Below, piece after piece: positions 1 through 4,945 of a stretch of 7,540 nt of DNA. The notes under the pieces were generated by a model, which saw nothing but the letters and a program-made list of their open reading frames with translations, did no database searches and was not told where the DNA came from. The stretch is from Patescibacteria group bacterium (GTDB lineage: Bacteria; Patescibacteriota; Minisyncoccia; Phycocordibacterales; SIBU01). Made by a program: the position numbers and the translations under genes. Location of the stretch: assembly GCA_018968805.1 (NCBI GenBank), contig JAGWZX010000027.1:1-7540 (forward strand), given 5' to 3'. Each line of letters opens with the position of its first letter. Within the stretch, counting starts at the first letter, position 1.

Positions 1-282
1 GCCGCGCGAAAAAATCGCGGCGATTTTTTCGCGCCCCCGCTTCTGGAACTCAACGACCGAGAATCGTTTTTTAGGATCGGCCACGTCAATCATATGATGA
101 GGGACGCCGGCCATTTCTCGTTTTGTCACTTTACCGGTGCCGACGTCGAGGCCGCGATAGACTTGTCGCGAGTCCGCGGAAATAATTTCACCGCGGAAGC
201 GGCGCGCGAGCCTGATGGCTAAGGCGCTTTTGCCGACAGCGGTGGGGCCGCAGACCGCTATTATCCTGTCAGATTTCAGCAT
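1..282 (-). CDS. miaA: tRNA dimethylallyltransferase, N-terminal part (runs off the window)
   Basis: MiaA transfers a dimethylallyl group to N6 of A37, next to the anticodon of tRNAs reading UNN codons, which steadies codon pairing. The 94 residues visible begin with a P-loop (CGPTAVGKS, residues 11-19). They continue with the family signature ISADSRQVYRGLDVGTGK (34-51), whose aspartate is the family's proposed catalytic base, then PHHMIDV (61-67) and FSVVEFQKRGREKIAAI (74-90). The rest of the roughly 300-residue enzyme lies beyond position 1. The start is ATG at 282-280, placed for the usual short N-terminus before the P-loop; no Shine-Dalgarno sequence is seen, only AAAAAG. A TACGAT hexamer ends 10 nt before the ATG but has no clear -35. 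The gene lies on the same strand as, and downstream of, a tRNA-Leu(CAA) gene that should be a MiaA substrate. The visible end contains a long perfect inverted repeat (positions 4-34). Confidence 0.95.
   Translation of the reverse strand, partial: MLKSDRIIAVCGPTAVGKSALAIRLARRFRGEIISADSRQVYRGLDVGTGKVTKREMAGVPHHMIDVADPKKRFSVVEFQKRGREKIAAIFSRG
4..34. repeat. Perfect 15-bp inverted repeat inside miaA
   Basis: The arm GCGCGAAAAAATCGC (4-18) is followed, after a single base (19), by its exact reverse complement (20-34). As RNA this gives a 14-bp stem with a 3-nt loop. It lies in the miaA coding strand, where it encodes REKIAAIFSR, a stretch that fits the family, so the symmetry comes from codon choice. 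The arms carry A6 and T6 runs. Function is unknown; possibilities are a translational pause, an attenuation hairpin or a protein-binding site. Confidence 0.85.
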
Positions 283-310
283 TGACTTTTTGATCGTAAT
301 CTTTTAAAGT
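282..310 (+). promoter_or_regulatory. Candidate + strand promoter facing the 318-555 region
   Basis: TTGACT (282-287) and TAAAGT (305-310) are 17 bp apart, matching the sigma-70 consensus at 5/6 and 4/6 positions. A start near 317 would transcribe the structured region away from miaA. The match is imperfect and overlaps the miaA start codon, so this may be chance. Confidence 0.3.
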
Positions 311-340
311 TTATTTTGATCCGTCGCCGGCTTCTGTTGA

Positions 341-352
341 GCACCGCGGTGC
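341..352. repeat. Perfect 12-bp palindrome
   Basis: GCACCGCGGTGC is its own reverse complement, about 60 bp upstream of the miaA ATG on the divergent side. It could be a dimer-binding operator or part of RNA structure. Its last base borders the GGATTAT arm at 353-359. Confidence 0.55.
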
Positions 353-426
353 GGATTATTGGTTCCTGCCTAAAAGGGATAATCCTCAAGGAATTCTGAC
401 ATTTGTCGTTGTCTTGCCGCCCAAGG

Positions 427-497
427 CGATTAGCGAACAAGTGCCAGCGCCGCCGCTACCCACTCTTACCAGAGAACGTGGGAGCGGCGGCTAATCG
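427..497. repeat. Nested long hairpin
   Basis: The outer arms CGATTAG (427-433) and CTAATCG (491-497) flank a 9-bp stem of GCCGCCGCT (449-457) and AGCGGCGGC (483-491). Inside this, CCCAC (459-463) pairs with GTGGG (478-482) and TCT (464-466) with AGA (471-473) around a 4-nt loop; A458 is bulged. Outer and inner stems share base 491, so one pair must yield. It is the strongest structure in the gene-free region and can form from either strand. Confidence 0.6.
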
Positions 498-583
498 TTT
501 ATAGGTGCGCCGGGATAGAATCAAAGCTCACAGCTTCAGTATCCGTTGGTTTTTTCTGTTCATCTGCCAACTGGCGGATCAAG

Positions 584-604
584 AAAAAAGCTCAATCGGG
601 CTTT
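584..604 (-). terminator. Probable intrinsic terminator of tRNA-Leu
   Basis: On the minus strand, AAAGC and GCTTT enclose an 8-nt loop and run directly into further T residues (six T in total, 584-589). It starts about 55 nt after the tRNA. The stem is only 5 bp and A-T rich, so it is weak. Confidence 0.4.
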
Positions 605-658
605 GATTTTCTCGCGAAAGCGCCCCGTGTTTCCTTCCCGTCCACTCGCAGACTCGTG

Positions 659-740
659 TGCCGGGAGAGAGAATCGAACTCTCATGGATTGCTCCGCACG
701 ATTTTGAGTCGTGTGCGTCTGCCAATTCCGCCATCCCGGC
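659..740 (-). tRNA. tRNA-Leu (anticodon CAA)
   Basis: A class II tRNA on the minus strand that decodes UUG. The acceptor arm is GCCGGGA (740-734) with TCCCGGC (666-660), plus discriminator A at 659. The anticodon stem CACGA/TCGTG holds the loop CTCAAAA, giving anticodon CAA with A36-A37-A38. The long variable arm GGA-GCAA-TCC identifies leucine-type class II, and the T arm is GAGAG-TTCGATT-CTCTC. The three bases after the discriminator are CAC, so CCA is not encoded and must be added by CCA nucleotidyltransferase. The A36-A37-A38 run is what MiaA recognises, so the product of the downstream miaA gene should modify this tRNA. Confidence 0.96.
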
Positions 741-781
741 TTATCCCAAACTCCGCTATTTCCAACAGGACTCGCGTAGGA

Positions 782-810
782 AGTGTAAACAAATTATATT
801 GAAAAATCAA
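782..810 (-). promoter_or_regulatory. Probable tRNA-Leu promoter
   Basis: On the minus strand TTGATT (810-805) and TACACT (787-782) are 17 bp apart, giving a start about 35 nt before the mature tRNA. A better -10 hexamer, TATAAT (798-793), lies inside this spacer but has no good -35, so the exact choice is open. The region overlaps the -35 of the divergent parB promoter. Confidence 0.45.
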
Positions 811-826
811 TTACGAGTTATATAAT
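799..826 (+). promoter_or_regulatory. parB promoter
   Basis: TTGAAA (799-804) and a perfect TATAAT (821-826) are separated by 16 bp. The predicted start near 833 leaves only about 10 nt before the parB ATG, with no Shine-Dalgarno sequence. The -35 overlaps the opposing tRNA-Leu promoter. Confidence 0.65.
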
Positions 827-842
827 TAACAGACATTTTACC

Positions 843-1796
843 ATGGCATCGCAATTTTTAAAGGATTCCATTTTTTGGATTGAGGTGGAAAAAATCCACC
901 CCAATCCTTTTCAGCCGCGGCGCGAATTTGAAGAGTCAAAGCTGAATGATTTGGCAGACTCCATTCGCATGTATGGCGTGCTTCAGCCGCTAGTCGTCAA
1001 TCGCAAGGAAAAAATGAAAAATGACGGCGGGCTTATGGTTGAGTACGAGTTAATTTCCGGTGAGCGCCGTCTGCGCGCTTCCAAGTTGGCCGGTCTTGAA
1101 CAGGTGCCTGTCATTGTCCGTTCCAGCGATCAGTCTGATCGTGAAAAGCTTGAGCTTGCCATCATCGAAAATCTCCAGCGCGAAGATCTCAATCCGGTGG
1201 AACGCGCCCGCGCGTTCCACCGTCTGGTGACAGAATTCAATTTCAAACACGGCGAAGTTGCGTCTAAGGTCGGTAAAAGCAGGGTTTATGTTTCCAATAC
1301 CGTCAGAATTTTGGGGTTGCCGGAAATTATGCTAAACGCACTGTCTGAAGGCAAAATCAATGAAGGCCACACGCGGCCGCTGCTTATGTTGATTGATCGG
1401 CCGCAAGAGCAAGAAAACCTGTTTAATGAAATTCTCGCGAAGCGATTGAACGTGCGTGACGCCGAACAGGCGGCGCGGCGTATTGCCGTTGAGCGGGCGC
1501 GCAAGCACGATTCCGGAATTGATCCGGAATTGGCGGCCATTGAAGACAAACTCAAAGAATTTCTCGGCACTAAGGTGCGTATTGAAAAGAAGGACGGTGG
1601 CGGCAAGATCACGATTGAATTTTTCTCCGATGAAGATTTGCGCGCTATTGTTGATATGGTGGACGCCAAAAGTTCAGGCATGCTTTCGGTTTCGGCCGGC
1701 ACGGGCGGCGCGCCCATTGACGACCGCACAAAAGAAGAAATTATCGCCGCAGAAAATGACGAAGACCTTTATTCACTCAAGAATTTCAGCATCTAG
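843..1796 (+). CDS. parB: ParB/Spo0J chromosome-partitioning protein (CTP-dependent DNA clamp)
   Basis: ParB proteins bind parS sites, load as CTP-gated clamps around DNA near the origin, and with ParA and SMC segregate chromosomes. The 317 residues show the N-terminal CTP-binding domain with NPFQPRREF (21-29) and GERRLRA (73-79), then ENLQREDLNPVERARAF (109-125). A helix-turn-helix follows (about 135-160, recognition part KSRVYVSN), then EGHTRPLL (174-181) and a C-terminal dimerisation domain (about 226-275). The family normally ends about there; this protein has some 40 further residues, acidic near the end. It also has a slightly longer link between box I and GERR. The ATG gives the usual short lead-in. 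No parA gene and no canonical parS (TGTTTCACGTGAAACA-like) lie in the window, so ParA must be elsewhere or the protein is a standalone ParB-like factor. Its stop lies 4 bp from that of rel-1. Confidence 0.95.
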   Translation: MASQFLKDSIFWIEVEKIHPNPFQPRREFEESKLNDLADSIRMYGVLQPLVVNRKEKMKNDGGLMVEYELISGERRLRASKLAGLEQVPVIVRSSDQSDREKLELAIIENLQREDLNPVERARAFHRLVTEFNFKHGEVASKVGKSRVYVSNTVRILGLPEIMLNALSEGKINEGHTRPLLMLIDRPQEQENLFNEILAKRLNVRDAEQAARRIAVERARKHDSGIDPELAAIEDKLKEFLGTKVRIEKKDGGGKITIEFFSDEDLRAIVDMVDAKSSGMLSVSAGTGGAPIDDRTKEEIIAAENDEDLYSLKNFSI

Positions 1797-1800
1797 TGTT

Positions 1801-3339
1801 TCAGTGTTGTTGGGCCGGGTTATTCGTCCATGTCCCAAGTTTTCGCTTTTCTAGCGCCGAGCGGATATGCTTTTTGGCAATGATGGTTTTGGCAAAATCA
1901 AGCCACTTGGGGGTCGGTCTGGCGGTCGGTCGGGTGATTATTTCCACGATGTCTCCATTTTCCAAGACACTCTCAAGCGTGACCAATTTGCCGTTAATGC
2001 GCACGCCCGACATGCGGTCGCCGATATCCGAGTGGATAGCGTAAGCGAAATCAATGGCGCTTGAACCCGTAGGCAAATCAATGACGTCGCCTTGGGGAGT
2101 GAATACGAAGACACGGTCGTTGAAAAAATCCGTTTTCAAATCATCTACAAAACTGTCATTAGCCGTTGTGTTTTGATTATATTCGCCCAGAGTTTTAATC
2201 CAGTCCGGTATCGTCGACGTTTCTCTGTCATGAATATCTTTATTGCCCAGAATAAATGAAGGGAAGAAACGCTTCACCCAGCTCAAGGAAGCGATGGCTT
2301 TTCGAGGCAGACCGGCGGTTTCTTTATATTCAAAATGCATGCCGTACTCGGTTTTGCGATGCATTTCTTCCGTGCGTATTTGCACTTCCAGAATACCGCC
2401 GTCGCCGGTAAAAACGGTGGTATGGATGCCGCGATAATTATTCGGTTTGGGCATGGCAACGTAGTCTTTGATGCGTCCGGGAAGCGGCCGCCAGACGCGA
2501 TGAAGCGATCCGAGCACCCGATAACAATCTTCCACTGACGACACGATGATGCGGAGGGCGGAAATATCAAAAATTTTGTCAATGTCCCATTCCTTGCGTT
2601 TTAATTTTCTGTATAAACTATACAAACCTTTAATACGGAAACCGGTTTGGATATTGGTGATGCCGTCGCGAGCCAAGTTGCGTTTAACGGCTTTGTGGAA
2701 TTTTTCCAAATGGCGGAAATTGTCTCGGCTTTTTTGTTTCAGCAATTTTTTTACCTTTTCATATTCTTTAGGATAGACAAACGGAAAAGCGAGATCCTCC
2801 AATTCGCGATTAATTTTGCGAATGCCTAGCCGATAGGCGAGTGGGGCGTAGATCTCAATGGTTTCAAGCGCAATGCGATCGCGTTTATCTTTAGACAGAA
2901 GGGATAACGTCTGCATATTCTGCAGACGGTCAGCCAGCTTGATGATGAGCACGCGCACGTCTTTGGATGTTGCCACAAAAAGTTTGCGAAGATTTTCCGT
3001 GTAGCGTCGCGCGCCGGTGTAATGGAGCTTGCCTAGTTTGGTCACGCCTTCAACCAAAAAACGGATTTCCGATCCGAATTCTTTCTCGATTGTTTCCGGC
3101 GCCACATTGACGTCTTCAATGGAATCATGAAGAAAACCGGCTGATATGGTGACTGGTCCCATGCCGAGTTCCGCGAGTGTCTTGGCGGTTTCGTATAAAT
3201 GATTGAAGTACGGTTCGCCGGTGGAGCGCTTGTGATCTTTATGGACGTTGGCGGCGAAAGTGCAGGCTTTTTGGACCAAGGTTTTGTCAGTGTTGGAAAT
3301 GCCCTGTATTTTTTCGACTATTTCGCGAACATCCGTCAT
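1801..3339 (-). CDS. Bifunctional RelA/SpoT homologue (Rel/SpoT-like), no ACT domain
   Basis: A (p)ppGpp enzyme called rel-1 here. The HD hydrolase domain keeps RSTGEPYFNH (residues 38-47), HDSIED (71-76) and ADRLQN (136-141), covering the metal-binding and catalytic positions. The synthetase domain has RIK (235-237), the metal-binding aspartate in FDISALR (D258), RIKD (289-292, the RxKD type of bifunctional enzymes), NNYRGIHTTV (300-309) and EVQIRT (E318). It differs from consensus at GYQSLH (here NYRGIH) and appears about two residues short after EYG. A TGS domain (about 406-469) keeps the tRNA-sensing histidine in AYAIHSD (H436). It ends soon after at 512 residues, against 700-750 for full-length Rel, lacking the zinc-finger and ACT/RRM domains. 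ATG 3339 was preferred to TTG 3375 because that TTG coincides with the -35 box and because, from the ATG, the motifs align within one residue of rel-2. Confidence 0.93.
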   Translation of the reverse strand: MTDVREIVEKIQGISNTDKTLVQKACTFAANVHKDHKRSTGEPYFNHLYETAKTLAELGMGPVTISAGFLHDSIEDVNVAPETIEKEFGSEIRFLVEGVTKLGKLHYTGARRYTENLRKLFVATSKDVRVLIIKLADRLQNMQTLSLLSKDKRDRIALETIEIYAPLAYRLGIRKINRELEDLAFPFVYPKEYEKVKKLLKQKSRDNFRHLEKFHKAVKRNLARDGITNIQTGFRIKGLYSLYRKLKRKEWDIDKIFDISALRIIVSSVEDCYRVLGSLHRVWRPLPGRIKDYVAMPKPNNYRGIHTTVFTGDGGILEVQIRTEEMHRKTEYGMHFEYKETAGLPRKAIASLSWVKRFFPSFILGNKDIHDRETSTIPDWIKTLGEYNQNTTANDSFVDDLKTDFFNDRVFVFTPQGDVIDLPTGSSAIDFAYAIHSDIGDRMSGVRINGKLVTLESVLENGDIVEIITRPTARPTPKWLDFAKTIIAKKHIRSALEKRKLGTWTNNPAQQH

Positions 3340-3346
3340 GCGTTTT

Positions 3347-3375
3347 ACTATATACTGCGGCTGAAATAGGCGCAA
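3347..3375 (-). promoter_or_regulatory. Candidate rel-1 promoter giving a leaderless mRNA
   Basis: On the minus strand TTGCGC (3375-3370) and TATAGT (3352-3347) are 17 bp apart, and 7 nt separate the -10 from the ATG at 3339. The start of transcription would therefore fall at or next to the A of ATG. No Shine-Dalgarno sequence is present. The promoter begins 10 bp after the rel-2 stop codon. Confidence 0.5.
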
Positions 3376-3385
3376 ATCATCACAA

Positions 3386-4825
3386 TCATCTTATTGAATA
3401 CGGCGGAAAGGCGGCCGGTTCATTTTTCAAATATTTATTTATTTCGTCGCGGGCTACCGTGGTGGCCGCGTAACGCATCCATTTTGGGCGCGGCTTGGCG
3501 TTTTTTTTAGTGTGCAGTTCAACAACGTCGCCATTTTTTAGTTTAGTGTTGATGGGAGCGAAGATGCCGTTGACGCGCGCGCCGGCTAAGCGCGGCGCCT
3601 TGTCGGTTTCCAAAAGGAACGCGAAATCAACAACCGTCGCGTCTTTCGGCAGGTCAATCACTTCGCCCCGCTTGTTAAAAACGAACATGCGGCCGTTTAG
3701 GAATTCCGAAATCTTTTTGCGACGCTCGTTGTTTTGAGTGTCAATCTTGGTGGCTGACGGAAAAAATAATTTGAAAAATTTGTGAATAGGATTGCGTTCC
3801 GCGGGTTTGTAATAAGTATGAGAAACCACACCCCATTGCGCTCGGTCGTGCATTTCCGGCGTGCGGATTTGGATTTCAATAATACTGCCGTTGCCTACAA
3901 AGATGGTAGTGTGCAAGCTTTGATAACCGTCCGGTTTTGGTAAAGCGATGTAGTCTTTAATGCGGTGGGGCAGGGGCGTCCAATGAGTATGAATAATTCC
4001 GAGCACGCGATAGCAATCCGCCACCGAAGGCACGATGACTCGAAGCGCCCGTATGTCGTATATTCTATTTGCCGAACCCTTAATTCTCAATTTGCGGTAT
4101 ATGCTGTAAGGGCTTTTAACGCGGATTTCGCTTTTTAATACCAGGATATTTTCGATGATAATTGATTTTAACAACGACTTTTTAAAATTTTCTAAACCCT
4201 TGCGCTCTTGGGCTTCCCGCACTCGAATAAGGTCGGATACGTAACGATAATCTTTCGGATTCGTTATCTGAAACGCGCGAGTTTCCAGTTCCTGTTTGAT
4301 GCGCAGAATGCCGAGACATTCCGCCAGCGGCACGTAGAATGTCAAAATTTCCCGAGCGACGCGGCTTTTTTCAGCCGGCGAGAGTTCGTGGGCGTTTCGC
4401 ACGGTATCTAATCGCTCCGCTAGCTTGACGATAAGAACTCGCAAGTCCGGCGCGGTGGTAAAAAGAAGCTTGGCGAAACTTTCCGTGTGTCGAGTTTTGT
4501 CGGGGAAGGGAATACGTTCAACCTTTGCGATATCTTCAACAAGCAGAGTCACGTTGTCTCCAAATTCGTTTTTAAGTTTTTCCCTCGAGACTGTTTTATT
4601 GCGGAGAATATTATGTAACAATCCAGCCGAGATTGTGTCACGACCCATGCCGATACCAGCCAGTACTTTCGCGGTGCCGACAAGGTGTTTGAAATATGAA
4701 CCGTTCGAAAAAAGATTTTGTCCGCCGTATAACCCTTTGACAAATTCGTAGGCGCGCGTAACCTGCTCGATCTTTTCCTTGCTCGGGTATTTTAAAAGAT
4801 GGAGTAATTCGTGCAGCATGCTCAT
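3386..4825 (-). CDS. RelA/SpoT homologue with degenerate hydrolase domain (predicted synthetase-only)
   Basis: A paralogue of rel-1, called rel-2 here (479 residues). The HD fold is recognisable (FKH at 44-46, GMGRDTISAGLLH 59-71), but the catalytic motif HDxxED reads HNILRN (71-76) and the DRLxN motif reads ERLDT (137-141), so ppGpp hydrolysis should be lost. Synthetase motifs are well kept: RVKSPYSIYRKL (235-246), D257 in YDIRALR, RIKD (288-291), GYQSLHTT (300-307) and E317 in EIQIRT. The TGS domain (about 377-440) has Glu406 where the conserved tRNA-contacting histidine should be (FAFLLETD against FAYAIHSD in rel-1). Zinc-finger and ACT domains are absent. The ATG sits 7 nt after a -10 box; Met3 (4819) is a less likely alternative start. 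Likely product: a (p)ppGpp synthetase not controlled by uncharged tRNA in the usual way; a regulatory role for the dead HD domain is possible. Confidence 0.93.
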   Translation of the reverse strand: MSMLHELLHLLKYPSKEKIEQVTRAYEFVKGLYGGQNLFSNGSYFKHLVGTAKVLAGIGMGRDTISAGLLHNILRNKTVSREKLKNEFGDNVTLLVEDIAKVERIPFPDKTRHTESFAKLLFTTAPDLRVLIVKLAERLDTVRNAHELSPAEKSRVAREILTFYVPLAECLGILRIKQELETRAFQITNPKDYRYVSDLIRVREAQERKGLENFKKSLLKSIIIENILVLKSEIRVKSPYSIYRKLRIKGSANRIYDIRALRVIVPSVADCYRVLGIIHTHWTPLPHRIKDYIALPKPDGYQSLHTTIFVGNGSIIEIQIRTPEMHDRAQWGVVSHTYYKPAERNPIHKFFKLFFPSATKIDTQNNERRKKISEFLNGRMFVFNKRGEVIDLPKDATVVDFAFLLETDKAPRLAGARVNGIFAPINTKLKNGDVVELHTKKNAKPRPKWMRYAATTVARDEINKYLKNEPAAFPPYSIR

Positions 4826-4832
4826 TAATTTA

Positions 4833-4860
4833 ATTGTAGGCGCGCCGCAGGGAAAGTCAA
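4833..4860 (-). promoter_or_regulatory. rel-2 promoter giving a leaderless mRNA
   Basis: On the minus strand TTGACT (4860-4855) and TACAAT (4838-4833) are 16 bp apart, each 5/6 to consensus. Only TAAATTA separates the -10 from the ATG at 4825, so transcription should begin at the start codon. The -35 box is the tail of the topA terminator T-tract. Confidence 0.65.
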
Positions 4861-4879
4861 AAATGGCCTTGCTAAAGGC
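4859..4879 (-). terminator. Intrinsic terminator of topA
   Basis: On the minus strand GCCTT (4879-4875), loop TAGC and AAGGC (4870-4866) are followed by CA and T5 (4863-4859). It lies about 65 nt beyond the topA stop. A second pairing, GTTGAA/TTCAAC (4909-4914 with 4936-4941), sits between the stop and this hairpin. The T-tract continues directly into the rel-2 -35 box. Confidence 0.65.
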
Positions 4880-4945
4880 ATAAAGACACCGTCTAATCTT
4901 AGATAATCGTTGAAGGTAGCGCGTCTCTCCGCCAGTTCAACAATT

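Larger units (their letters stand above)
318..555 (+). ncRNA. Candidate structured non-coding RNA between miaA and tRNA-Leu
   Basis: I find no recognisable protein gene between 283 and 658, but inverted repeats fill the stretch. They are a 12-bp palindrome (341-352), GGATTAT/ATAATCC (353-359 with 379-385), CTTG/CAAG (413-416 with 422-425), a nested long hairpin (427-497), and GGATA/TATCC (513-517 with 540-544) enclosing AAGCT/AGCTT (524-528 with 532-536). A T6 run follows at 550-555 and could end a + strand transcript begun from the 282-310 promoter. A further partly overlapping pairing is 541-549 with 567-579. I could not match it to tmRNA, SRP RNA, 6S RNA or RNase P. It could instead be a minus-strand miaA leader, or DNA-level repeats without a transcript. 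Confidence 0.27.

Noticed and set aside
326..470. RNase P RNA-like words on the minus strand (GGTAAGAG at 470-463; ACAGAAGCCGGC near 337-326)
   Set aside because: The essential GAGGAAAGTC-type element is absent, the spacing is far too short for a 350-400-nt RNA, and GGTAAGAG lies in a simple hairpin loop.
1286..1729. A 147-codon minus-strand frame within parB
   Set aside because: It is antisense to the well-conserved ParB DNA-binding and dimerisation regions and has no motif of its own.
3340..3375. TTG start at 3375 for rel-1 (524 residues)
   Set aside because: The TTG is the -35 hexamer, no ribosome-binding site precedes it, and motif positions match rel-2 when counted from ATG 3339.
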